From contig JAHDVF020000022.1 in the NCBI GenBank assembly GCA_022606425.2, forward strand, positions 1 to 64,000: 64,000 bases of DNA, read 5' to 3'. Source of the stretch: Lepidostoma basale (Eukaryota > Arthropoda > Insecta > Trichoptera > Lepidostomatidae). Below are positions 31,583 through 41,110 of the stretch, piece by piece; the first letter of the stretch is position 1, and the number at the start of each line of letters is the position of its first letter. Position numbers and translations under genes: made by a program. The notes below the pieces were generated by a model. That model was not told the DNA's origin and did not search any database. It saw only the letters and a list, made by a program, of their open reading frames with translations.

Positions 31583-31783
31583 GAATGAATGTATCGTGTA
31601 TATCAAATAAAGTGCGTGTGCGTATAACCGGGTAATAACGAGCATAACAATGCGCCATGTCCCAGACCATCGCAATTTCCCGCAATAATCCCGAGGTTTG
31701 AGCACGAAGCTCACAAAATTTCCCACCCAAGCTTTTAATCCTATCATTGTATCCCTGACGTAATTGTTTCCTTTCTGTTGCAG
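31583..31783. other. Non-repetitive sequence upstream of a candidate exon
   Basis: It is less AT-rich and not repeated elsewhere in the window. It ends in the strong polypyrimidine tract TTGTTTCCTTTCTGTTGCAG. Confidence 0.4.
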
Positions 31784-31844
31784 GTATGTTCGCGGCTTCT
31801 GGTTCACGCTAAACACCCAACCCCCAACGTGGAACTGTATTTAT
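31784..31844 (+). CDS. Candidate 61-bp internal exon of an unknown host gene
   Basis: A strong 3' splice site (TTTCCTTTCTGTTGCAG, ending 31783) and a consensus donor (GTGAGT, 31845-31850) bracket 61 bases. They are open in two frames: VCSRLLVHAKHPTPNVELYL, or from the second base YVRGFWFTLNTQPPTWNC. The segment is not repeated in the window and is flanked by unique, balanced-composition DNA, unlike the LINE frames. I do not recognise the protein. A fortuitous acceptor-donor pair cannot be excluded. Confidence 0.4.
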
Positions 31845-31879
31845 GTGAGTCACTATTTTCACCGAACCATCATATATTA

Positions 31880-32164
31880 TATCTTCTTCTTCCAATAGTG
31901 CCGTGTCAGGTCGCCCCGACGTTGGCGATTACTGTGAGGAATGCTTTCTCGTCACAGTTATTTCCTGGGAAGTGTTACTGGGATGGTTACCTGTTGCCTT
32001 CTCGAGGGATTTTTTCGTAGGGGCTATCTTCCTTTAGCCGGTTGCTCTCGGTTTTGTGGTGCCAAATATACGCCATAGGTCCTCTTTTTTCATGCTGTGA
32101 CCTTATGGTAAGGTCAGTGATCATATTGCAGTATCACAAGGACCACCCTAGGACTCCAGGGGTC
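31880..32164 (-). mobile_element. LINE family X, 3' region
   Basis: Plus-strand GTGCCGTGTCAGGTCGCCCC, GACGTTGGCGATTACTG is the reverse of the X terminus (FAAVIANVG, stop, HGT). The upstream part (GGTTACCTGTTGCCTTCTCG, CCGGTTGCTCTCGG) is not seen in other X copies. The protein frame is broken. Confidence 0.65.
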
Positions 32165-32790
32165 GGACTTCAAATCAAATTAGTTTATTTTCTTAAATGA
32201 TATTACAAACAATAATTATAGTTTAAGGCATCTATTGAGAACAGGTAAAATTTATTAAATATATAATACCGGAAACGCATGAGAGATGGTTCGACTTTAG
32301 CAATACAAGATACTCTCTAAAGTCAAGAGTATTTGTCTTCTAAACGTACTTTCACTATTATGAAAGACGTCGATTTCCGAAGCGATCGTGTTCAGCAGCT
32401 TGATTTCTCTTCCCACTGGCATCACCAGAGGCAGATTGGTTTTGCATGTTGTGACTTGAAACAGTCAGAAGATAACTATCCGGAACATAAGGATGCCCTC
32501 CAAGATGACAGAATTCTCAAATAATCCCTCTGATAAGCCTTAAGCAATGAGTAAGTGTGCACTCATTCCTCCTTATCTGTAAACTATTGGTCCCCAGCAT
32601 GCCCAAGAGAAATGCAGTGGGATAAATCCACGGATAGCTACCAAACTCCCTCATGTAGAGATATCTCAGAAATCTTTTCTGAACCCTCTCCAAAATGAGC
32701 GAGTATCTCGCCTCGTGGGGACTCCATATCACCGAACCACACTCGAGCCGGCTTAGAACCAATGAGTTATACAAAATTACTGATTCCTGA
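32165..32790 (-). mobile_element. LINE family T, C-terminal region
   Basis: The minus strand encodes MYNSLVLSRLECGSVIWSPH, ERVQKRFLRYLYMREFGSYP, LGMLGTNSLQIRRNECTLTH and CLRLIRGI. Past a stop it continues with TNLPLVMPVGREIKLLNTIA and a TTTGATTTGAAG tail near 32172. It matches LINE T at 17643. The same element continues at 32996-33190, beyond an inserted X fragment. Confidence 0.85.
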
Positions 32791-32794
32791 AAAC

Positions 32795-32995
32795 TCTACC
32801 AGTTCGGAGAATAAAGCCTGCTTTCTTAAACATTACAAAGATCCTTTATCGTTGAAACAAGTTGCTGATTATTATAGTGGACATGAATTACAAGATTTCA
32901 AAACCTCTTCCATGTGGCGCGCGACAGAGATGCCTTTGATGCAGTGATCGCCAACGTTGGGTGGATCTGATACGGCACCGAAAGAAGAAGAATAA
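32795..32995 (+). mobile_element. LINE X 3' fragment inserted into LINE T
   Basis: It encodes ARDRDAFDAVIANVGWI, a stop, then YGTERRRR and a GAAGAAGAATAAA tail. It lies between the RT palm part and the C-terminal part of a minus-strand LINE T, so it is probably a later, 5'-truncated insertion. The 5' boundary is uncertain. Confidence 0.65.
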
Positions 32996-33190
32996 ATAGT
33001 ACGCAATGCTCTCGTAAAAGATAAAAGTATACACTTGGAGATATTGAAATTAATTTGATTGGTTTAACTCCAGCGGACGATATTATTTACATCTGACTGG
33101 AGACGGGGGCAATCTTCATGGCTCTTCATCTCAAGAAATAATTTAAGATCGTCTGCAAATAAAAGAAACTTCCGTCCAGGCATATCTAAC
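32996..33190 (-). mobile_element. LINE T reverse transcriptase palm fragment
   Basis: From 33183 downward: MPGRKFLLFADDLKLFLEMK, then RLQSDVNNIVRWS and a stop. FADDLKLF is catalytic motif C of non-LTR RT. With 32165-32790 it forms one broken element of about 800 bases on the minus strand. Confidence 0.8.
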
Positions 33191-33405
33191 CGTGTGATAC
33201 ATCGTCAATCGGTATATATTTTTTAAATCACCGTACTTACCTACGTATTTAATAGTATTTTTATTTCGTTTTCCTATCCAGCCGAATAGATAAAATTATT
33301 TTTGCGTTCCTCTTCCACTTTAAGATAACGAATATAATGGAACACATTGTATGTGATATTTCCAATCATCTTTATTATCACACCGACAGACATAGATATA
33401 TAGTA

Positions 33406-34340
33406 CAGTAAAACCTCGATATAACGGACCTCTATTAAACGAACTTCGGATATAACGGACAAAAAAATTCGTTCAAATGTAAAAAATTAAAAACGTCCTG
33501 TTAATATTATGCATGCTTAAATTCAAGTTTCGCCGCATGTAAACAATTTTTAGCGGCCATGATAATCACGTCATACGTCTAGCACTAGAATTTCAGACAT
33601 AATGCCGTCCTGCTCATAGAATGCACCTAGCCGAAAAACAACACTGCCAAAAATGAAGTTATCAGTGGTAAGATCACATCTCGGTAATCTAATAACATTT
33701 ATTGACTATTCGTCAGATAACGAAGTTCAACTATCTTCTTCTTCTTCTTTAACAGCCGTTGTCGTCCACTGCTGGACATAGGCCTCCCCCATACTTCTCC
33801 ATGTACGGGGGGTGGTTGGCATTACAACGCCACGCTTGCCAGACGGGTTGGCGAGGTGTGCTTCCACGTTAGCCTATGCATCAACATTATCCACCGAGGT
33901 TATTCACACTCGATCTCTAACATTTCGCATAGTTTCCAGGGGAGACCAAAGTCGAGGAGGTGTGGATAGGTACTTGGGATCTGATCAATCCTCCAGCGTA
34001 GCTTGGCCATCACCACGGTGATGGCCATGCACCGCTCGAAGTGTCAATAGGATCCCCCTTACTCCCCCTCAACTATATTATACGCATTTTCGTAATTTTA
34101 GAGAGTTGATTATTAAAAAAACAGCAAACTTCAAAAGTGCTAAAAAAAAACCTATTCCTTATTCAAAGCAGGATTGACGAAAATAAACGCGTCGATATTA
34201 AACAGCAACGTCACTTCACGACGAGTGTCAATAAATAGAATTTTGTTTGTGTTTTGTTTGTTTATCTATATCTAAACGGACTTTCGGCTTTAACGGACAC
34301 CCCCTCCCCCCAATTAGTCCGTTATATCAAGGTTTTACTG
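33406..34340. mobile_element. pogo/Tigger-like DNA transposon relic with both ends
   Basis: Terminal inverted repeats are CAGTAAAACCTCGATATAAC (left) and CAGTAAAACCTTGATATAAC (right, reverse complement). They are followed on both sides by further ACGGAC repeats and flanked by TA at 33404 and 34341. This is the signature of pogo-group Tc1/mariner elements. No transposase frame remains. A LINE fragment is nested inside. Confidence 0.9.
33735..34068 (-). mobile_element. 5'-truncated LINE nested in the pogo-like element
   Basis: It is flanked by TCAACTAT at 33727-33734 and 34069-34076 (perfect 8 bp). The 3' tail on the minus strand is (GAA)n. Plus-strand GTCCACTGCTGGACATAGGC, CTCCCCCAT is a 3'-end sequence widespread in lepidopteran LINEs. 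The coding frame is not preserved. Confidence 0.85.
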
Positions 34341-34342
34341 TA

Positions 34343-34983
34343 CACCTCCATGAGCATGTCGCCATGTTGGCTGTGTCCTTGCAAATCCAGATTTTTTTAA
34401 TCTCTAAATTTATCTAAAGTATGTTTCACCAATGCAACCATTATCTTTTCATAAATCATTATTTCTAAAACTTTTATTATACCTGCCGTAAGCGACCATT
34501 CAATAAATTACGAGTGGTGTCACCGGAAACTTTTATTGACATTTTTTTTTCTTTGGTAATTATATTATACATTTCGAAATACATAAATTTTGTGTTATTG
34601 CACATCAAAATATTTTTTTATTAGGCTAAGATTAGTGGAAGGATAACTGTGACGTGATAATGTACAAGGCAAACTGCACACTAGACATACTTTTATACGA
34701 GTATAATATCCTTTCACTTCAAGCTTAGTTCTATCCCACCGTAGTATTACCGGTAGACAGTCGACACCTGCATATGTTTGTGTTTATTATACAATATTAC
34801 ATTTTAAGTAAGACATAAATCATAACAACGTGCAGTGCCATACTCCTCAAGTGCAAATATTATAAAGTATTATTCCAATGAACTTGATATAACAAAGTAT
34901 ACTTATATACTAATTGTTAGTATGCTTTCAATACAATTTTTTTTGTACTTTAATATCTAAGTGTGTTTTCATTGTTTATTATT
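34343..34983. other. Unassigned AT-rich sequence
   Basis: No gene or repeat is recognised. Confidence 0.5.
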
Positions 34984-35215
34984 TTATTGAATCGCTCTTT
35001 ACATCATTACAGCGCGAGCCAGATCCATGTAAAGGGAATATCATATTGATCCTCGTGACGTGTGAAAGGTAGCTAATCTATCGCCATTTTGTTGTCATGT
35101 GAATTCTGCATCAGATTAAAGACAGTGTGACAATCACGCTGCCATCGCTGGGAATCGAACCCGGGGCCTTCGGGGTTGCAGTCAAAGCACTTACTACTCG
35201 CCCACGAAGATCGTC
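34984..35215 (-). mobile_element. tRNA-derived SINE S1
   Basis: This is the full S1 order on the minus strand. The head has a B box (GGTTCGATTCC as plus-strand GGAATCGAACC), followed by the body CACATGACAACAAAATGGCG and the tail GATGTAAAGAGCGATTCAAT. The (AAT)n tail is nearly lost. Confidence 0.85.
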
Positions 35216-35439
35216 AATCATGATCGATGATTTATCAGGATTAAATAACTGTTTTATGTTATTATTTTCTTTTTCCTTCTTGTTTTACGTACTTTTGTAC
35301 AGTCAACCTCGCGTGCACGTATTTTTTTCACATATTTATTGTTTAACATATTTGAACGACGCTTTACAGATTAGCTTATTATTTAATTGTATGTATTAAA
35401 CAACATCTCCAAGATAATCAAACGATTTTACTGGAATAT

Positions 35440-35560
35440 TTTGATAAACGTTCATTTTAAATAGTAATTAAATAAAACAATTTTTTGAGAACTACTTTTA
35501 CTTTTGTATTTATTTCGACAATCGCCGGTTTCGCCAAGCACATTGGCATCGACAGACACA
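35440..35560 (-). repeat. Foldback family B' single arm
   Basis: The minus strand has CTGTCGA, T, stem II GCCAA-TGTGC-TTGGC (5 bp), GAAA, ACCGGC, then the AAATAAATAC flank. The stem II bases differ from the copy at 23359 but still pair, i.e. a compensatory-type difference (GCCAG/CTGGC versus GCCAA/TTGGC). Confidence 0.75.
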
Positions 35561-35989
35561 TGGTGACACTGCTTATATCTGAAAAATCTATTTTGACTGT
35601 AAATTAAGTCATATATGTATTAGATAAATCAAACATAACGTGTGACTTAAGTTTTATTTTTTCTATAAAAATTCAATAAATAATTTGCAAAGCGCTGGAG
35701 CCGTTTTATGGTATAATCTTGAGTGGCAAAGTCGTTGTATTTTTTTAATTTCATTTAAACTAATTACTGTCGTTTTATAATACCGAATATATATCATATT
35801 ATGTAATATTAGTTTATAATATTTGTTCCGCCTCCATTCGTGTACGCGTATCTGAAGTAAAAATATAACTTGAAATATTCGTTCTTCATATTCAATAATA
35901 TTTAAACATGTATATTTAAATACGGTGATAGTATCCGGTATTATGAAGATGAATGATATTGTTGTAAAATAATGATTACAATATATTTA
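35561..35989. other. Unassigned AT-rich sequence
   Basis: No gene or repeat is recognised. Confidence 0.5.
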
Positions 35990-36245
35990 GTATGTGAGGA
36001 CACGGCGTGGAAATGTCTCCGTGGCACTGTAGACATGTGCCCGCACTTCCTAATGAGGTTAATCCTTGCCGGAGGAAACGAATGGCACGTGTTACAAACA
36101 AACTAGCAGGGAGAGGAACAATCAGCACTCATCGTGAACCCTGCTCGCGGCTGCCGAGATAACAGCATCCGAAACTTTGTTCCGTCCCCTCCATTATAGC
36201 TGCGGGACGGTGGACATTCAGGGTGGGCTACCAATTTGTTAACTC
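35990..36245. other. GC-rich non-repetitive island
   Basis: A sharp composition change relative to both flanks, with no internal repeat and no match to other parts of the window. It contains GAGATAACAG and TGAGGTTAATCC (bicoid/Otx-like TAATCC). Candidate regulatory element only. Confidence 0.3.
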
Positions 36246-36349
36246 GGGACCCGCTTAATCCCAAATCTATAGATTCACTATATTCACAAACAAAATTCGG
36301 TTCAATTTATTATATTATAAATTAAAATACTGTATTTTATTCTTTTAAG

Positions 36350-36530
36350 TTTAGTTTTTTTTCATGTTTTTTTTTAGGTTTTTAACCTTTATCGTCGAGA
36401 GAACGATATAAACTTGAGTACATATCGTTCTCCCAATGATGAAGGTGTAAAACTTTCGAAACATGTCGAGAAATATATACTTAAAAGTGGAAAAAATAGT
36501 GGTAGGATTCATAAAAAAAATTTATCATTA
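36350..36530. repeat. Foldback family P2, compact copy
   Basis: The arms meet at GAACGATATAAACTTGAGTA. The left arm is decayed and the right arm is well kept. Confidence 0.8.
36428..36472 (+). ncRNA. Hammerhead-like motif (P2)
   Basis: TTCTC (36428-36432), CCAATGA, one T, GAAGG-TGTAAAA-CTTTC hairpin (G-T wobble allowed), GAAA (36458-36461), ACATGT, C36467, GAGAA. The two stem I strands TTCTC and GAGAA pair perfectly. The box is altered at two positions. Confidence 0.5.
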
Positions 36531-36565
36531 TATAAATCCACAGTCTTAACGCTTTCTTTATTAAA

Positions 36566-36950
36566 AAACTAGCCGACCCAGCGAACTAAGTACCGCCTCA
36601 GAATCAATGAATGTTGTGTTAACTTATTATTTGAATTAAATTCAGTCATTTATTAAGTTAAAATGAATTAAGTTCAATAAATGTGCCAAAATCGAAATCA
36701 AAAGTATTTGAATTACATTGATATGAATGTAATTCACATGGCAGCAAGGGATTTGCTTTATTGAAGCGAATCGAAATGACGAGCATTGTTGCACTATTTT
36801 CTGTTAAACTATTATATTGCTGGATGGGATGTATTCGGGACGGAGACAAATCCAACAAATCAAAGATCATCAAAATTGGTCCAGCCTTTCTTGAGTTATA
36901 AATGGTTTAACTAACACGATTTTGTTTTATATTATATAGATATATTGTAT
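36566..36950 (+). repeat. Interspersed repeat J, longer copy
   Basis: It starts AACTAGCCGACCCAGCGAAC and ends AAAATTGGTCCAGCCTTTCT, TGAGTTATAAATGG, then an AT-rich terminus. The middle contains GGCAGCAAGGGATTTGC and a 71-codon minus-strand frame without motif. Confidence 0.5.
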
Positions 36951-37043
36951 TTTTATATTGAAATAGGACTTTCATAAAACCGAAAACATTCTTCTTTTCC
37001 CTAGCCTTTGTCCTAGGCTCTTCTGATATGTCTTCGGGACTAT

Positions 37044-37262
37044 CTATCTGGCGTCTGGTGAGACCCGGTCTGTTTTGAGACCCATCCTCGTCAACATGGG
37101 CCTTCTACGTCCTCTGGGTCGCTTGTCCGTCTCCATCACCCTCCGTGTTACATAATCGACTGGACGCTGCATGACATGGCCGTACCATCTCAGACGATTC
37201 TCTTCCAGCTTCCCTGAGATTGGCCTCACTCTGAAACTGGCGCTGATGTGGGTAATACTAAT
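37044..37262 (-). mobile_element. LINE C-terminal fragment (RLRWYGHV type)
   Basis: The minus strand encodes SASFRVRPISGKLEENRLRW, YGHVMQRPVDYVTRRVMETD and RPRGRRRPMLTRM. RLRWYGHVxRRP..YVTRRVME.....RGRPKKRW is a recurrent LINE C-terminal signature. Only this region remains. Confidence 0.8.
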
Positions 37263-37315
37263 ACAATATATTTTGTAGGGCTTCAATTTAATGAAGTGAG
37301 TGAATTTGTGTATTA

Positions 37316-37945
37316 AGGTAGCATGTTCACAGCGGATGGCCGAACGGATAGTGACGTCGAAAGAAGGGTTGGTGCGGGTAACAAAGTGAATGGAGCTTTA
37401 AAAAAAGTTATCGGAAACAAGAATTTATCAATGAAAGCGAAAACGGCCGTTCAAAATGGAGTTCTGGTACCAACCTTAATATATGGAAGCGAAGCATGGA
37501 ACTGGCAGAAGAAGGATGAGAGCAGAATAAATGCAGTAGAGATGAGGTCCCTAAGACGTATGTGTGGTAGAACAATATACAACAGAATCTCATATGCTGA
37601 TATAAGAAAGAAATGTAGAGCGGAAGAAGGTATAATGAACAAAATTATGAAAGGATCGCTGCGTTGGTTCGGACATGTAGAGCGCATGGATGGAGAAAAA
37701 TGGTTAAGAAATTATACGTTAATGGTGTAAATAAAGTACGGAGTCGAGGCAGACCGAGGAATACATGGCATGACCAAATCAATCAAATTTTAAAGATTGG
37801 TCATGTTAGAAATCGGAAGAATCGACGTGCGTGTATGATTCGCTGTATGAATGTGGAGGAAGTTAGAGAGTTATGGCAGGATAAAGTAGTGTGGCTGTCC
37901 ATTCTCTCTGCCTACCCCTGCGGGAAACGGCGTGATGGTTTGTTT
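37316..37945 (+). mobile_element. LINE Z, longest copy in the window
   Basis: It encodes MFTADGRTDSDVERRVGAGN, LSMKAKTAVQNGVLVPTLIY, GSEAWNWQKKDESRINAVEM, RTIYNRISYADIRKKC, IMNKIMKGSLRWFGHVERMD. A frame break near 37695 then leads to RSRGRPRNTWHDQINQIL, CMIRCMNVEEVRELWQD and LSAYPCGKR. The first block (YLGS-type FTxDGR..xDVERRxxxG) is the region just after RT motif C/D. Neither RT catalytic motifs nor an endonuclease are present, so it is 5'-truncated. Confidence 0.9.
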
Positions 37946-37974
37946 ATTTTTGTTTTTCAATTTATTTATCGTAC

Positions 37975-38195
37975 TAACTAACCATTTCGCCGTCTCCACG
38001 TAGGGGTATGTAGAAAGAATGGACCACCACACTATTCTTTCATGTCATACTTCTCTTCGATTTCTCTGATTCCTCACGTGACCGACATTTAATATTTCTT
38101 CGACATTTAATACGTCTTCATCTATTTCTTTTTCCGTTTATGTCGTTTATATATACTTTATTTACCATTCTTTCATGTTTTCGTGTTTCCGAACC
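37975..38195 (-). mobile_element. LINE Z 3' fragment
   Basis: ACTAACCATTTCGCCGTCTC, GTAGGGGTATGTAGAAAGAA and a degraded RPRKTW region, reading minus, point tail to tail toward the previous plus copy. Confidence 0.7.
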
Positions 38196-38606
38196 ATATT
38201 AATATTTGAAATCAGAAAAACTCCCATTCAGTTATCATGGATGAAAAGTTTATGAAAAAATACCATATTCGATGATCAATGTACGTTTATCAATTATGTC
38301 CATGTTTAATATTATTATCTCATTGTGCTGAATTTTTTGTATGGTTTTTGTATTGTTTTTATTACTTGTACTTATCTACTTATTTCGGCCATTCTGTTAT
38401 ATAAATATTCTTCACAGGTCACACCTCCTGCGTCATGGCGAATGTGAGTGTGTGGCATACGAATTAAAGTCATTAAAAGTGTGCGCTGCGCGGATAGCGA
38501 CCAAAAAACGCCCACAATAAATTATAGAGCACAAATTTAGCTCTTATCAAAACTACATGATTTGTTATTTTTGTAAACATTTTATACAAAAGTGTATTTT
38601 TTATAA
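38196..38606. other. Unassigned sequence
   Basis: No repeat match. TATTCTTCACAG (38407-38418) followed by 26 bases and GTGAGT at 38445 could form a microexon, which I cannot support further. Confidence 0.35.
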
Positions 38607-38938
38607 CTAACTATATTCATCACACCGTCTCCCCAATAATATCATATCTAATTTATTTAAAAAATGAATAAAAGATTTCTCTTACTAACCATCACAGCGT
38701 CTCCCGAAGTTGTAGGCAGAAATAATGAATTGCCACAATCTTCTTTCCTGAAATACCTCTTTCGCTTCCTCAACATTCATACATCGTGTCATGCACGTAC
38801 GTATATTTCTCCGACTCCTCACGTGGCCGACATTCAATAACTGATTTATTTGGTAGTACCAAGTTTTCCTCGGTCTTCCTCTATTTCTAGTTCCATTTAC
38901 ATCGTTGTCATATACTTTTTTTACCATTCTTTCATAAA
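38607..38938 (-). mobile_element. LINE Z 3' fragments, two ends
   Basis: A short tail (ATCACACCGTCTCCCCAATA, 38620) precedes a longer fragment (38686-38938) that encodes MVKKVYDNDVNGTRNRGRPR, KTWYYQINQLLNVGHVRSRR and CMTRCMNVEEAKEVFQER on the minus strand. The frame is open for 80 codons. Confidence 0.8.
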
Positions 38939-38984
38939 AGTCCGGATCGTCCAGCTGTCGTCAACATATGCCGACCGACCATCA

Positions 38985-39241
38985 CCGACCTTCGTGGCCG
39001 AGTGGTAAGCGCATTGACTACCACCCCGAAGGTTCCGGGTTCGATTCCCAGCGAGGGCAGTGTGATTGACACACTATCTATGGTCTGGTGTAGAATTCAC
39101 GTGACAATAAAATGGCGATAGATTAGCTACCTATCTCACGTCACGAGAATCACTATGATAGCTATAATACCCTTTACATCGATTTGGCTCATGCTGTCAT
39201 GATGTAAAGAGCGATTCAACAAAATAATAATAATAATAATA
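38985..39241 (+). mobile_element. tRNA-derived SINE S1, best copy
   Basis: The head begins GACCTTCGTGGCCGAGTGGT (A-box region TGGCCGAGTGG) and continues with GGTTCCGGGTTCGATTCCCA (B box). The body has GGTCTGGTGTAGAATTCACG, GACAATAAAATGGCGATAG. The tail ends TACCCTTTACATCGATTTGG, TGTCATGATGTAAAGAGCG, then (AAT)n. The head resembles a serine/leucine-class tRNA (GxxxxxxGTGGCCGAGTGGT), but the variable arm is not intact. Confidence 0.9.
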
Positions 39242-39261
39242 TACACCATCGAAAAGAACTA

Positions 39262-39515
39262 AATTATGGGTTATGTTATTTTTGTAGTGTTATTTTATTT
39301 TGTATCATTGTATTTATTTAAGATTTATTTTGTAGGCGTTTTAATTACTAACTTTTGGCGGGAGATGCCTATTTTGGTGGCGATGAGGTCCGTAACCCAT
39401 CACACCGCGTTTCCCGCGAGGGCGAAAAGAGAAGGATGGAGTGCCACGTAGGTTAAAATGTGCAGTCCATTCTTTCTGTCTACCTCTTCAGAGAGACTGC
39501 GTAATGGTTAGTTAG
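39262..39515 (+). mobile_element. S2 element, plus-strand copy
   Basis: 5' AT-rich part (GTATTTATTTAAGATTTATT), GGCGGGAGATGCCTATTTTG, GTGGCGATGAGG, CACACCGCGTTTCCCGCGAG, GGATGGAGTGCCACG, then the Z-type 3' end CAGTCCATTCTTTCTG, AGAGACTGCGTAATGGTTAG, TTAGTTA. It shows the complete order of the nonautonomous unit. Confidence 0.8.
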
Positions 39516-40519
39516 TTATTTTGGTATATGTTATTATTAATTTTAATTTGTTATATTTAGTCTCGTCTCGACTACAGACTCGCTTGTTATATTTGTATTC
39601 ATATTATTGTACGTGATTTGATAAATGTACGCCGCCTTTCTACGACAATGTTTTAAATAATTCCGTAAGTAACTTGATTTTTTTCTAGACTTAACAGCCT
39701 TGTTAACCTCCTACACGTGCTTGAATATTTTATTTGCTCGTGTTTCATCATAAATTATTCCTTCCATGAAATCTTTTTGTTTCATTAAAATAATACGCCG
39801 TTCAAACATATTCGTTTCAATGGTGACTTCACAAAAAACAATGTTTTCAGAAATTATTCCGAGATGACTAGTATGTTTCACTTTAATATTTATTCTAATA
39901 AATATTTTAGTACCTAAACATCCGCTCGCTCCTTGGTACATTCTCGTTGTACCCTATTCAGAAATAATATCCTCGTAAATAAGATTATTCTTTCGGCTTC
40001 GATATGTCTCTTTGGGTCGAATAACAGCCCATAAACTTCAATTCTATTAAGCTTACATAAAACATTAAATATTCAATATTTTTTCTTTATCCTAAAATTT
40101 GTATATTTACATTTTGTAAATTGTTGTACATTTTATTACCGTGGGCCCTGTAGATTTTATTTTTAACACATTGTATCCCAGAGCTGTTTAAACACGTAAT
40201 TGTATCCCGGTCCCGTGTTTTCAGGTGGTTTACCAGTCGTTTTAAAGTGTGCATTTTATTGACTTCTAGTTACTGCTTTTATAACTTTTTCGTAGTTCTA
40301 CGGATAGCAACTACTCGAACCATTCCAAAGCCAGGTGTTTTACCTTTATGATAAAAATTAACACCGGTTCTTTCTTTAGTTTTAAATTTTTCGCCTTCTG
40401 GAGATCACACTTTACAGTCACCGGGTCCACTCCGAGTGCGAAACTTGTAGGATCCACCGAGCAGGTTATAATGGGATATATCCAAGCATATTTTAATAGC
40501 TATACCTCTCACAAAGAAG
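39516..40519. other. Unassigned AT-rich sequence
   Basis: No gene or repeat is recognised, although the last 200 bases may belong to the piggyBac relic that follows. Confidence 0.4.
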
Positions 40520-40645
40520 AGAGACCCCGTCGAACCTGCAAAGCACAAAAAAAGGAGTGAGACCCGGTATATGTGCAAACATTGCAATGTGGCTCTCCAT
40601 TAAGGCCAATGTTGGCAAAAACACCACACCAACAATGATGTATTA
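40520..40645 (+). pseudogene. piggyBac transposase C-terminal cysteine-rich domain, relic
   Basis: Allowing frame breaks, the translation gives RPRRTCKAC, TRYMCKHCNVALH, then GQCWQKHHT. This matches the piggyBac C-terminal zinc-binding pattern CxxC...YxCxxCxVxLxxxxCFxxYHT. One codon of the V-L-H-R stretch is a stop. It is a short relic without identified TTAA ends. Confidence 0.75.
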
Positions 40646-40937
40646 AAGTGTTTTCAATAAATAATAAATTTTAATTTATTTAACCCAGTATTTTCATTAT
40701 TATAACACTTTAAAGAAACCGTTCACAAAACATGAAATTTCAGAAAAATGGCCCGGACACAGGGGTGTTTTATGTGTATTCGGGCGGGGATCATAGTGTT
40801 AATCTGCATTTTTATCATCTTAAACAATCACGCATGCGACAAAAACATACTATTGTGGTGTGTCGTGACTTGGACATACTGACATGACGGGGAGACACAT
40901 GTACCTATTATGTGGAGACGCGTTTTTTAAATTTCAG

Positions 40938-41110
40938 ATTGAAGTAATTCTTCTTCTTGGATTAGCCCTTTTGGTCTCTTATTCCCTGCGTCAAATTCTT
41001 TCCTGAGAAGTAGGTTGCCAGCTGTCTTTCCATCTCTTTGGAGGGAGGTCGTCCGTGAGGTCTGCTTCCATGAGATAAACCGTCCCTTGCTCTTACGACC
41101 ATCGAATCTG
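40938..41110 (-). mobile_element. LINE C-terminal fragment
   Basis: The minus strand encodes DSMVVRARDGLSHGSRPHGR, PPSKEMERQLATYF and, in another frame, DDLPPKRWKDSWQPTSQERI. RPPKRWxDSW..TSQE matches the W-family C terminus. The tail is GAAGAAGAATTAC. Confidence 0.65.

Noticed and set aside
38419..38444. 26-bp microexon between CACAG and GTGAGT
   Set aside because: Too short to judge; no frame continuity or conservation can be tested from this sequence.
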